Below, in pieces: positions 48,650 through 60,649 of a stretch of DNA of 64,000 nucleotides. The notes under the pieces were generated by a model. The model had not been told where the DNA came from and made no database searches. It was given only the letters and a program-made list of their open reading frames with translations. This DNA is from Tiliqua scincoides (lineage: Eukaryota > Chordata > Lepidosauria > Squamata > Scincidae). Location of the stretch: NCBI RefSeq assembly GCF_035046505.1, contig NC_089830.1, positions 24,282,284 to 24,346,283 of the forward strand, written 5' to 3'. The stretch's first letter is position 1. Every line of letters starts with the position of its first letter. Position numbers and translations under genes: made by a program.

Positions 48650-49440
48650 CTCCCTGGGAAGAATTTCCTCTCGAACCAATCAGTCTCATTGGTCGGTTTT
48701 GGGTTAAGATAATCCAGTTTTTGTTACATAATGCAGTTGCGCTTTTATTTTCGGTTATTTGGTTATAACCTTTGATAGAATAGGGACATTTTGATGCGGT
48801 TTGTTTCATTGCATTCTGCATTAAATTCTGCATTGAATACTGTATAACATGATGGTATCATTCAACAATATGAAGGTTTTCACAATTTTAGCCACTAGTG
48901 TCAAGCTCAGGTTATTGCACCCCTAAAACTTGTTGCCTGGTGCAGTTGCTACCCCCTGCACCCCCTTAGCTACACCAGTGCGTCCTTCACCTGCCACTTC
49001 CTGGCCTTCCTGGAAAGTGGCACTTGCAGCAGCAGCAGAGTCCCTCTCTGTCCTTAGCCTCATTCTAGACACTAGGTCTTGGGCTGCTTCCAATTGGCCC
49101 CAAATTGGTTGTTATGTGATAAGGTCATTAAGTGAACATCCAGTCCCATCTATTGCCTTTGTGGTGTAAACAGACACGCTGTGCTACACACTAGCTGCCT
49201 GCACAGGCTACCAGAGATAGATTGCCTCTTCTTTGAATTAAGAGCCTCTCTGTTGTGTAAACAGTCACTCTGCCGCAGGCTATGGGAGATGCAATTGCAT
49301 CATTAATCTTTAATGTGCTTTGACCACCGTCATACATGCGGTCCGTCATTAAGCAAATAGTTGTTAAGCAGTGCATGCCTGTATAAGAATATCTGTAACT
49401 CTGGCATTTTTATCCTTCCTTTTTATACTCCTTCCTTTTT
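48650..49440. other. Spacer between upstream flank and gene C 3' flank
   Basis: No gene seen. About 49080-49390 has the words gtcattaagtgaacatcc and gtcattaagcaaatagttg, a pattern of short mariner-like repeats in reptiles. The rest looks unique. Confidence 0.35.
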
Positions 49441-50387
49441 TCTCCCCCCCCCCTTTCCTTTATAGGTTTTTTAAATACATAAATAATATTGCATTTTACG
49501 ATAGCATCCTTTTTATTTTGTTATTCATCAATAAAGAAAAAAAAGATACAGGTGAAAATGAGAGGCAGTCGTGGCAGCACAGCAAAAAACCAACCCTCTG
49601 CCTGGCACAGAAAGGGTGTGTTACATTGTACAGTTTTTTAGGATGTGCAATCATCATTTAGCAACTTGACAACACCAGCAAAAAGTGAGCACTAGGAGAA
49701 AAATCAGTTTCACCAGCTTCCATTTGTTTTGCTTTGGTGGTTCTCACCCTTTCCCTGTTGACACTTTCTTTGATATGGCTATCTGTAAAGATTACTATGG
49801 GGGGCCGTATCCGTGAATCCCGTATCTGTGGTTTCACTGAAAAGCGAATTAGATCAGTGCTTCCCTCCCCCGTGCACCCCTTCCCTCTGGAGGGTGAGGA
49901 GCATCCGGTATTATCCATGAATTCAGGTATCCACAGTAGGTTCCGGAACAGAATCCCTGCGGATACGGGGGCATACCTGTATACTAATGGCTTTCACTCC
50001 TGAGAGAAGCCTGATCACATAGTATTCACTTAGACTACTTCCCCTTTTTGCAAGGTCAGTGTTAAGTTAGCAATAAGAAAAGAAATAGCTCCGTGTTAAC
50101 CAGTAAGCCCGGTTCTGCTTAGGACTTTTCCTCGCCTTCTACATGGCGTTCACAGGGGCCACTAGGGCGGCTGTTCCCTGGCTGTTAAAGCTATCAAGGC
50201 CCTTTCAATTCTCGACTGAAATGAATTGGTCATGTGGGGGGAAAAGCAGCTTCCCAAATATGCAGTGGAAACTTAGTGGGAAACATCTCATCAACATCTG
50301 CGTGCAGGACAACAAGACCCAAACAAAGCTTTAGGGCCAGGGCATTGGGCCATGCCCCATCCCCTCGCGGATCTTCAGCAAGGAAGG

Positions 50388-53300
50388 CTAGTCCTGCCTC
50401 ATCACGATCTTGTGGAAGAAGGAAATAAGAGCAGTCCCGATGGGTGAAAAATGCAACCACTGGGGAAGTAATGTCCGTGCCAGGAGCCACTGAAAGGCAA
50501 ACAAAAAGAAGGAAAATGCTGAGCAAGGCTGAGTGAGGCTTTTCTCTGAGCAAGAGGAGTATTTATTATTATTTATTTATTGGAGTTGCAATCTGTCTTT
50601 CTCCCTGGGGGGCACCCAAGGCGACTAAGGAGTAGAGTTTGGGGGATGTAATGAGGCCGCAGCCTTATTAGCCAGAACTGGCTTCAAATTTATTCCCTCT
50701 CCCCCAGGAAATGCTTGGTTCTGGGAGGAGGCCAGAGGCACAGATGCCCCAAATTCTCAAACCTTCTGAGACTGGCCTATACAAAGAGAGACACCCAGCA
50801 GGACTGCTTATAAAAATATAAAAACAAGGCAAGCCCAGCACTGGGTGTCTCACAGGCGGATCCTCTGCTGCAAAAAGACTGTTGCTCCTCTCTTCCCTGC
50901 TAAACAGAAGGGGAGGATATCCGACCACTGTTTTTGATTTGCTGACCAAGAGGGCATCTGATCTTCCGGGCATGAGCCCCGGGCTAAGAGCCACGGGCCA
51001 AGAGCCCTTTGGCTTGCGCCAAAGGCTCGCGCCTCTGGCAAGCCCTGCAAAGATGTAGAATATACCTGCCAAGAAAGAGGAGGAGGAGAGCAATCAGGCA
51101 TGCAGGTCGACAAGCTTGCAGGCTCCACCCCCAGCCGGCCAGTCCCCCAGCTGAGCCCAAGAGCCCTTCCAGATATTGTCTCTGGGGAGGCAGCCTCTGG
51201 CAAGCCCTGCAAAGATGTAGGATATACCTGCCAGGCCTGGATGCGATCCTGGGGATTGCATCATTGCCTCCCCCCACCCCCGCTGCCTCCCCCCCACCCC
51301 CCACAAGGACTTAGAGCAGTTCAAACTCCCCTAGAGAGTTTGAAAACTGCTGGCATAGAGGATAAAAAACAAACAAGGGTTTGCTGCTGTCCATTAATCT
51401 ACCTTGCAACCCACACTGAACATACCTGAATGCTGTGCATAAGGGTGCCCGAGGTTCTGTTGGTGAGCCCCACAGTATTCAAGGCCTTGTGCGCAAACAC
51501 ATCTGCCGGTATCTTCCCCCATTCTGCATACTTGGCAGTCATATTGCTGTCAACAAAAGCGGGCAGCACACTCTGCGGAAGAAAGGAGCATTACAGCGGG
51601 AGACCATGTCTGAATCCAGGCTTGTCTTCTCCAGCTCAGGATTCCTCAGGACAGCAGCTGGGAACTGCAGCCTGAGGTTCAAGCGGCAGAAGGTTCTGGG
51701 CAGGAGATCTAGGCTCCAAGTACTTTTTTTCCCAGGCCTTGACAATCTGGAGGCTTCATATTCTGACTGCCAATCAATGGATATGGCCTGGCAAAATGCC
51801 AATCCAGGCTTTCAGAAGTTACTGTACCATTGGTTGAATGGTACATCTTTGCAAACACTGTCCCATTTGTTGCTTCCAGTTCCGAATCACTGGGGAATTA
51901 GTGATGGGCTGCCTCTTAGTTAGGCAGCTTCTGATAATTGCAAAGATAGCGGAGGGGGGGATTAATTGTCGCCTTCCCTTCATCATTTTCATCTCTTCTG
52001 TTTACGGTAAAACAACACTAGCACAAGATAAAGGGGAACTAGTAATTAAAGCAAACTTGCTTCCTCCTCTCCTCTGCCCTGCCTCCAGATACTAAAGTTG
52101 CTTAACTAAGGGCGCAAGCCTGTCCTGGGGTTGGGCCGGCGCAAATGTGCCATAAAGCATGTTTGCGCCTCCTCGTGCATTGGCTGGCGCACGGACACAT
52201 ACTGGCCAACCTCCGCGCCGACTTGGGGAGGGGCCTCGCATCAGCCAAGCTTGGCCGACGCATGGCTCTGGGGTGTGTGGGAAGGAGGCAGGAGGGAGGT
52301 GTTCTGTGGCAGGGGGAGGGCAGGGGAGGGCAGGGGAGGGCGGTCCTGGGGGCGGGTGGGCGGGGAGCAGGAGTTGGGGCTGGGACCGGGCAGTTATGCT
52401 GGATCCCAAACCCCGTTCCCGAGCAGCATAGCGCTCTCCTCGAACATGCCACTGAGGAGAACCATAGGGGCTGCAGTGGCTTACCTGGGGGTAAGGGGAA
52501 GAGTTTCCCCTTGCCTTTGGCTGAGCCACTTTGAGCCCCTATTTTATGCCGGATACAGCGCAGGCCTCCTGGTCTGCCTGTTGCAGCACAAGATAGGATT
52601 GCACTGCAGGAGATAGATCATCACTGAGCCCCTGACCACACGATATACAAAGTGAAATAAGGAGTAAAGAATAAGTAATTTTTTAACTGGGGAATTTTGC
52701 CAAGCCCTGTTGAGTGATTGCCACAAGTCCGACTGTCCTTTGATTCCTTGGGATAAGAACAAGAGGCTCAATCAACAATACCTGCACAATGATGCCTTTG
52801 GAGCGGTATTCTCGGTCCAACCCTCGCGCGAAAAGATCCAGAAATGTCTGAAACAGAAGCAGAAAAATCAAGGTCTGAGGGTGGAAATAACTCCACGGGC
52901 ACTTAGGGTGAGGACATTGGCTCCCATTCTCATAGCCACATTTGCAAAAGATGGTTAGACCTCAACTGACAAGGGCACGATCAAGCTGCAAGTTCCACTT
53001 ATTATATGAAAAGCAGATTATTTGGAGGTCATGAAGTAGAGGGAGACAATGGAAGTAAGAAAGCCTGGACCTTCAGGTATAGGGTTACAGAGGTGTACAT
53101 GCTCCTCACCTTGGATGCAGCATATATCTGATGCAGGGGCATAGGACGACGGGCAAGTATCGAAGATATGTTTATGACAATCCCCTTCTTCCTACAGAGA
53201 GAGTCATTCTGGTGAGTTAGAGCAACACCTGCCCTTCCCTAAGGAATCCAATGCAAACCAAGATTCTCCAAAATATTCCAGAGTGTAAAGGATTGCCTTT

Positions 53301-56300
53301 ACAGCAATCAAAGAGCCCTTGTGGCACCAGAAAGACTGTGACCCCAAGGACTGGAAAAGAGCAAATGGAGACAAGCAAATGTCTCTTTCTAGCCTTCTAA
53401 ACTATGCAATGTGGCCAACCAACCATTTTAGGTTCAATGTGCCATGGACCAGAATCATCTCTGTGCTATATTATTACTACTGTTCCTTTCTTTCCTGCAA
53501 ATTTGCCACAAATTGCCACAGATGAGCTTTGTCCCTCTTTTTTGGAGCAGAGGGTTCTGTCCACACATCTGCTCATGATACTTTTTTCCTATATTGTTGA
53601 CAACCCCAATCAAAATCCTTTCCTTGCAGGAAGCAGAAGCCCTCACAGGTGTCATTCTGGAATACTGTACAGGCAGGTTCTGAGGTGTGCAGATTCCCTC
53701 CTTGCCTACCTGGCAACCATCTGAGGAAGGATGATCTGTGTCATCTAGGAGAACAAGAGCAATGACACACAGTCAGTGATGGGAAACGGGGCCCAAGCAC
53801 CTTCCCCTTCCATGTCTCGTTTCCATCCATACATAACCCACCTTCAATGTCGAAAGTATATTGCAGTTCACCAAGTCAGGTATATACTGTAAGAGACGGA
53901 AAAGAAGTGTGACTGTCTTGGTTGTTGTCTTGTCACAAAGCTTCTGGCAGCTGATGAGAGACCAAGGGGACCTTGACTTTCCAGACCACCTGGGCATCTC
54001 TCCACAGCCTTTGGAGCGTCACAGGACACTTCAGCTAGTAAAAGGTGGAGAGAAAGAGCGGCCACAGTCTGAATTTGACAGAAGTAGAGCCTGAGTCTAC
54101 TTGAAGACTTGAATTCAAGGTTTGTTTTAAAATGTATTGATTTTAGTTAAGCTCCACTTTTCAATCAAAATAGTGTCCTAAAAAAGACCTACTCCCTTGG
54201 TCAGGGTGTTTACTGGCTCCTCCATGCAAGAGAGGGAAGTTTCAAAAACAAGACAAAGGCACAAGAAGGCCCCACCCCTGGCACCCCGTGTGCCCGCCCC
54301 CGGGCCCGCCCTCCCCCTCCCAATAATGCCCCTTCCGCCCCCTCCTCACACCCCCATGCCTACGTTTGCCGCTTATGTCAGTGTGCTTGCTTATGTCAGG
54401 TTTCTCCCTCCACGCATTGGCACATCTGGATGCGCTGACCTAGCTCCCACTCACGGAGGCGCAAACATGCTTTACGGCACGTTTGTGACCCTCCAGGGCA
54501 CCTATGCCGGCATGAGTGCCGGTTAGGATTGCGCCCTTAATGTGTGGCCCTATTTGCAGCAACAGAATGGCAACCTCTCTGAACATTGTTTCCAAGAAGG
54601 TTAGAATTCCACACCATATTTGCTCTAGGAAGGGGAGCCCAGCAGCTCCGGGTCAGTGATTAAAAAGACCCAGTGTTGGGGGGGGGGGGATGTAAGGGCA
54701 CTTTCCAACTCAACCTGAGAAGAGCCCCATTACATGCCTGCTTGAGACCTGTGAAATATGGGGTGGTGGACAGGGGAGCCACAAACGAGCGTTGTACTTT
54801 CCACTTCACGTGCTCAGCTAATTGCAACCCAGGGATGGCAGCCGACATGTCACAATGCACTGAGCCACCAACTGTGTGCAGGGGAGATTGCACAAATGGC
54901 GGTACCTGATGACAGGCAGGGAGGTGCCAGGCGGTCTTTGGCTGAGACCAAACTCACCTTGTCAATGCCAGGGAGGTGTAGAAAATGCAGTGGCAGAGGA
55001 ATGGTCATGCCAACATTGTTCACTGTAAAAAGAGTGAGCAGAGGGTGAGTTGTCACACAGACACAGAAGGCCAGTGGGTCAGAGCCACCACCCTTCTGCC
55101 TTCCCTCAGTAACAAAGCAGAGGAGCACAAAGAGACCTCAGGCACATACTTCAAGACAACAGGCTGGAATGTGGGTTGAAATTAGAGGCCAGTGTCATGG
55201 GGTGGGGCAAGTCCCTTTCCCTTTAAGATGGATTAAGTTGGGTGTTTGTTACCCAGTTGTAGTGCATTAGTAATTTAAAGAATAAAACCTGGGCATGGGT
55301 GCATGAAAACACACACAGCAGGAGGAAGGGAGCTGGGGGTTAACAGCTTTTATACTGGAAGAAATGCTGAGAGACCTGAAAGGTAGGTAATTTTTAACCT
55401 CTTTTTAAATATGATCTTTTCTTGTTTTTAAGCTACTGTAAATCATGTCAATATGTTATTGGAGCAATTGAAGCTCCCTTAAAGCTATAATAAAAAATCT
55501 TTTACATGAAAATTGAGTGCAATAATTAACCAAGGACATGTATGTTAATAGGACCTGGGGCTTGGAGTAAGCTAAATAAATAAACATTGCTCTTGGGGGT
55601 TTGTGGAGGATGGTGTAGGTGGAGGAGGGTTAAATCCTGGTTGACTTGGGAATCTCCCCTGGTCCTTCCCTACCCCAAGGGTGATGTTTGTGACAGCCAC
55701 CTGTATTGGAATCGCAGAAGATCTGGCCAGGAGGTAGATGTGGTATCAGCAGTGGCCCCTTTAAGGGTAAGGCCTGGGCACCCAGCAGAGTGTGCTGCAC
55801 AGCTGCAGCCACTTGAAGGGAATAGAGCCCTCAGGCATAAAAGCACCTGATGAAGGGAGAGTTTGGTGTGGGTAGCAGAAGGTGGGAAGCTTGAGGAAGG
55901 ACAGACTGGAGAAATGGACTGAGGAATTGATGGCTAATAGACTGCTGGAACTGCTGATGGACTGATGTGTGAATGGACTTTGGAAGCTGCTGGAGCAGAA
56001 ATGCTGGAGACACTAAGACTGGTATTTGGCTGCTGTGCCCAAGATCTGCTGAGGACCAAGGGGCTGCTGTAGTGGCGGAAGGCTGCTGGCAGGAAGGAGG
56101 ACCTCTGTAGGTTAAACAGGCAAGCTACCCTGGTGGTAAGGTCCAGCAGTACTGCAGGGCAGAACCAGGGTCACTTTTGAGGAAAGAAGGGGAGCTAATT
56201 AGCTAAAAGTGGGCATAGTTCTCCAGGCAGAGCTTGGACTGGGAATCTGGCAGAACACCACCAGACTGATGCAACCACAACATGTTCAAATGAAAAAACT

Positions 56301-59300
56301 AGAGCCATCTTTAGAAAATGGACCCTCTGTCAGGTCAGCAGGGGAGGATAGCCCTTGCTTTCCTGATAGCAGAGTGGCATGGGAGCGTAGGGAAAGAGCA
56401 CAAGAAGCAGGCGATCCCAAACAGAGCCAAAGAAGCAGCCACAGGCTTGTTTGTTGCAGAAGCATGTATTGGTGAAGGAGCAGGCAGAAGAGTAGTCAGT
56501 CAAACGGTCCAGAAGTCAGGGATACAGAGAGGTACAGTCAAGATAATGCACAGTCCCAGCCACAGAACAAACCAGCAACAGGACGCACAGAAACTCCACC
56601 ACAGCAACCCACACCTGAAGTCTGCTCTTGCCCCCATATATACCGGGGCCAGCCAATCAGAGTAGGGCGACCTCATAGTCACAAGACAGTCTTGTGACCC
56701 ACTCTGATTGGCTGTCCAGTGGTGCATTGCACCATTCCTCCATAGCCTACGTGACTCAGCACACATTTCTCCCAGCTCACATGGCTCGCACCTGCAACAG
56801 GTGCAGCTGATTACCAATCACATACAGTGGTGCTGTTCCTTTAATTTACATTTCATATGAGCCCTGGACATCAAGGCCCCTCCTGCCACATCCTGGCTCA
56901 CAACAATTCAGGGCTTGGATGCCAAAGGCCTGACACCCTCTCCCCATTTTGATATTCTCTGACTCTCTGAGGGAGGGACTTCCAGTGATTTCTCCACTGC
57001 TTGCTGGACATACAGCTCACTCCTATCTTGCATTGGAACAGGCAAGTTCAGCACAAGATTGGGGTCAGAAGTGGCTCAGCAGGAGGCAAGAGGAAACTCT
57101 TCCCCTTACTCCCAGGTAAGCCACCACGGCCCCAGTGAGGCCCCAGTGACTTGTGTCACCTCAGCACCTATTGTGCTGTTAGGATTGTGCGCATAGTGTG
57201 CATGTTGCTTTACTAAAAAACTTAATAAGAAGTATAAATAGGAAAAGGTGCATATACCGAGAATGCCACCTCAGGAGGTGGCACAAGTCTCAGGAGAACG
57301 GAGCAGCTTCAAGCTCTTCCTCACTGCCCAGGGAACGGGGTTGTTATCCATCATAACAGCTGGGTCCCAGCCCTGCCTCCTGCTCCCCACCCACCCTCCT
57401 CCAGGACTGCCCTCCACCCGCCCTCCCACCATCCCAGAACCCCTCCCTCCTGCCTCCTCCTGCCCTCCCCAGGCCTGGGCATTGGCCAAGCTTGGCTGAT
57501 GCAACCCTCCCTCCCCATGTTGGTGAGGAGGCAGGAGGCAGCCTCCGTGGGCTGGCACGCAACCCAGCGCCGGCCCAGCCGACTCCCGAGAAGGCACTAA
57601 CGTGTGCTACCCTCCTGGGCTGGGACTGGTGCTGGCCTATTGTGCTGTTAGGATTGCTCCCATAGTGTACATGACGCAAGATTAAAAAGCTTAATAAAAA
57701 GTATAAATAGGAAAAGGTGCATATACCCAGAATGCCAATCTCCAGGCCCTGCAGAGCATCTCGAATCGGCTCATAGCTTTCCGATCCCTCGGTGAAATCC
57801 ATCTGGATGACTCTGGTGCTTCGGCTGTGCTGTTCCTCTGGGAAGTGAAGGCAAAGAGATGCTGGAACTGCCTTGCCAGAACAGGTCACTAGACCAACAG
57901 GCAGACTTAGGAACACTGAGCAGTTGTCTGACACATGCAGGTGTCCAGTCTTGCAGGGGTCCGAACAGCCTGTCCGGTTATGTCTCTGAAGCAGAACAGC
58001 CAAATCCTAACTAACTTTCTGTGCCGAGCTGCAGCGGCACCAGTACGGCCTCCACTATATCCAGCATGGAAAGAGAGGCAGCTGGAGGTCTCCCTGATGT
58101 AAGGAGACACCTGTTCCCTTGCCCTGAAGTAAGCAGCCACTGCTGCGATGGGAGTACAGTGGTGCCTCGCATAACGAAATTAATCCGTTCTGCGAGTCCT
58201 TTCGTTATGCGAGTTTTTTGTTTAGCGAAGCGCGTTTTCCCATAGGAATGCATTGAAATTTAATTAATGCGTTCCTATGGGCAAGAAAAGTCAGAACAAA
58301 GTCAAATTTGGTTTACAAAGTGTTTATTAAGTGCTCTTTAAAGGCATACATACTGTACAGAGGATTTCAAAAACCGGGGGGGGGGGATGCTGAGTGGGGA
58401 GCTTGAAGGCTGTAATCCTGAGCACACTTTCCTGGGAGTAAGCACAATGGGAATTACTTCTGAGGAGTCACGCACAGGATTGTGCTCTAAGCTGGGGAGG
58501 ACACTGCAGCTGCACTCAATTGCTTGCTTTTGCCTTGATCATGGGGAAACGTGAAGGAAATGGGGCAGTGAGAGGGTGAATGAGCGATGGGGGGATGCTG
58601 AGTGGGGAGTTTGAAGGCTGTAATCCTGTGCACACTTTCCTGGGAGCAAGCTGACATGAAGATCCTCCCCTTACTAGGGTGGGCGGGATCATAGAGGGAC
58701 ATGAAGATCCGCCCCTTACTAGGGCGGGCGGGATCATAGAGGGACATGAAGATCCGCCCCTTACTAGGGCGGGCGGGATCATAGAGGGACATGAAGATCT
58801 GCCCCTTACTAGGGTGAACGGGATCATAAAGGGACATGAAGATCCGCCCCCTTAAGACAAACCAGGACAATAAAAAAAAAATTTGTTATGCAAAGCATAA
58901 GTCATAAAAATTCGTTATGCGAGTTACCAAACTTTGCACACCGCTTTCGTTCTGTGGGTTTTTCGCTGCGCGGGGCATTCGTTATGCGAGGTACCACTGT
59001 ACTTGGATCTGCACCAGCAAAATCTTTAGCTCAAGTCCAAAGAGCCATATGTCGGTGGATCAGGCCTGGGATGGGGGATAAGATCAAACAGGAGCCTATG
59101 CCGCTGTCCATGTCCCCTCCCAGTGCTGGTCTGCCCTCCCCATCCCCCACTACCACTCTCCCCTCTTATAATGCACACTCTTCCTATAACAAAAAACAAC
59201 GAGATAGCAAAAGAACAGCATACTTATCAATCTGTCATCATAAAACAAGCAACCTTCAACATGGCTCCAACTTGCTGTGTCAGTAATTACTTTGGCAATC

Positions 59301-59759
59301 TTTTCTTTCAGGATCCCAGAGCTCTGGAAAGAGTCCCATTTCTGAGAGCTGGACCCAGCAGCTTGCCCAGTCACCTCCGCCTCCCAGGTGCAGCTTCTCA
59401 CTTACCAATTTCAGCAGCCACCTGCTTCAGCTTTTCCAGGGAGCGGCTGATGAGAACCACGTTGAGGCCCCTCTTGGCAAGCTGGAAGCCAAAGAAGGAA
59501 AGTCAGGAGATCAAAGGGTTAGCTGCAAAGGACTAGCTGCAAAGGGCTAGGAAAGGCCAATCACCAAGTGTGAAAAGTGCCTGCTGTGCTCCTTTTCCTG
59601 ACAGAAGGCTCGTGGATCACTTTTGTCTTTGTTTACTCCTTGAATGTATGTGAACCTGCGCATGGCCAAGAGGACCCTTCTAAGAGCCTTTCATACATCA
59701 CAGTCCACTCACCTCATGCGCGTAGGCTTTTCCAATCCCTGCCGTGGCTCCGGTTACCA
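50388..59759 (-). CDS. HSD17B3-like: HSD17B3-like SDR12C dehydrogenase, gene C, exons 2-11
   Basis: Minus-strand exons: 59759-59713, 59481-59406, 57837-57727, 55022-54958, 53886-53842, 53744-53710, 53191-53110, 52847-52782, 51572-51426, 50489-50388. Each has the same length and phase as in gene A, with splice sites kept and no stop. Cofactor loop, NNVG, Ser and YAASK are retained. Substitutions against gene A include TIPLP for NIPLP, an His and Gly in LHLPGIDK, and Trp for Cys in AEWGK. Exon 1 is not in the window: upstream of exon 2 the sequence follows gene B intron 1 to about 60648 and then enters a LINE, so exon 1 may lie beyond 64000 or be lost. Confidence 0.85.
50757..51240. other. C-specific segment in intron 10
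   Basis: Replaces intron 10 DNA present in genes A and B, including most of the hAT MITE, whose right end survives at 51241-51352 with gcatagag after it. Holds an internal direct repeat of about 45 bp (51031 and 51190, 'ctctggcaagccctgcaaag'). No gene or family recognised. Confidence 0.5.
52110..52604 (+). mobile_element. GGGCGCAA-type MITE in intron 9 of gene C
   Basis: Orthologue of 16191-16686 and 30069-30564; begins gggcgcaagcc. Confidence 0.7.
54262..54537 (+). mobile_element. GGGCGCAATCC MITE, right part only
   Basis: Matches the right part of 33579-34161 and ends ggattgcgccc followed by tta. A deletion in gene C intron 5 removed the left part together with the CR1 that genes A and B carry. 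Confidence 0.65.
55193..55695 (+). mobile_element. LTR-like insertion found only in gene C
   Basis: 503 bp, TGTCATGG to TTGTGACA, with gcca on both sides (one extra g at the left). Sites without it: gene A near 12608 and gene B near 34820. It carries an ataataaaaaatc signal. Probably a solo LTR; family unknown. Confidence 0.6.
55702..56257 (+). mobile_element. Solo LTR in intron 4 of gene C (pair of 12051-12607)
   Basis: TGTATTGG to CAGAACA with ccacc duplicated at 55697-55701 and 56258-56262. Same site as in gene A. Confidence 0.8.
56328..56935 (-). mobile_element. Solo LTR in intron 4 of gene C (pair of 11375-11980)
   Basis: 608 bp, ccctc duplicated at 56323-56327 and 56936-56940. Same site and nearly the same sequence as in gene A. 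Confidence 0.88.
58157..58999. mobile_element. Mariner-type MITE in intron 3 of gene C
   Basis: 843 bp with TIRs starting cagtggtgcctcgcataacg and ending cgttatgcgaggtaccactg, flanked by TA (58155-58156 and 59000-59001). Inside are the squamate repeat at 58408-58482 and a 45-bp tandem array. Genes A and B lack it. Confidence 0.85.
58653..58852. repeat. 45-bp tandem repeat, about 4.5 copies
   Basis: Unit starts gacatgaagatccgcccc and recurs exactly every 45 bp at 58653, 58698, 58743, 58788 and 58833. As 45 is a multiple of 3, the minus strand reads a 15-residue repeat ([15 protein letters not shown]); I take this as fortuitous. Confidence 0.88.
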
Positions 59760-60080
59760 CTACAAAGGAGACAAAAAAGACAGGCTTTGACTAAGAGGAA
59801 TGTCACCCAGGAGAGTTTCACTGAGGAAGGCACCACAAGTTCAGCACCCATCAGAAGAGTCTGCAAATGCAGTCATTTTCAGGTCAAACTTCATGTGGCT
59901 TTGTATGGAGTTTGACTCTTCAAAGAAGGGGGTTGATTGTTCTCAGACCTGTGCTACGGAGTGAAGGGGTTAAATGTCCCATTTCTACATGCCACAGTCC
60001 TCATCCAGATTGGACGCTCTTCCCTTCTCCCATGGCTGCAATTTAACTTCAGGGTGGAAAAGGCCCAGAAGCTATATTAA

Positions 60081-60287
60081 GGGTGCAATCCTAACCCCTT
60101 ATGTCAGTGCTTTCCAGCTTTCCAGCACTGACATGAGGGCAATGCAGCTCTGAGGTAAGGGAACAAACATTCCCTTACTTTGAGAAGGCCTCTGAGTGAT
60201 ACCCAATTGCAGGATGCAGCACACGTCCCATTGGCAGCGCTATGCCAGTGCTGGAAAGCATTGACATAAGGGGTTAGGATTGCACCC
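60081..60287. mobile_element. Compact MITE with about 38-bp inverted ends
   Basis: 207 bp between gggtgcaatcctaacccctt and its complement at the right end; the arms pair over about 38 bp with few mismatches (ttatgtcagtgctttccagc region). Related by its tips to the GGGCGCAATCC family. Flanked by taa-like sequence. It lies in a block present in gene C (59836-60474) but not in gene B intron 1. Confidence 0.8.
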
Positions 60288-60649
60288 CTAAAGCACTTAG
60301 CATCCCTTGCGGTCTGAAGTTCAATGACAGCCTTGAGATGTATCAGACCCTCAGACCTCAGTTAGTTTAACAGTCTTACTCACCCTCTAGGGAACTCTAG
60401 CTCTCAGAAGGGACAGGCAGACCAATGATCTTTCTCAGAGAACCCTCAACAGTCTCACCAACCTACAGTGAACAGGACTCTGTGGGTGGCCGGGTGGGAG
60501 GGGGAAAACTGACATAAATCCACTAGAGACTTGCTCTCTAGAGTCTTTTCAAAAAGTAAGTCAAGCCACAAGTCAGGTGCGGTCTTACAGAACAAATGGA
60601 GGTGCTGGAGTTCATGAGATGTTCCCATCCCATCTGCCATCAGCGATGT

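Noticed and set aside
48409-48833. 138-residue minus-strand ORF near 48.6 kb
   Set aside because: The paralogous block at 20030-20400 does not keep the frame and no domain is visible.
58487-58870. Minus-strand ORF with a 15-residue repeat ([15 protein letters not shown])
   Set aside because: It is created by the 45-bp tandem array inside a nonautonomous mariner-type MITE; no start context, homology or second copy supports a gene.
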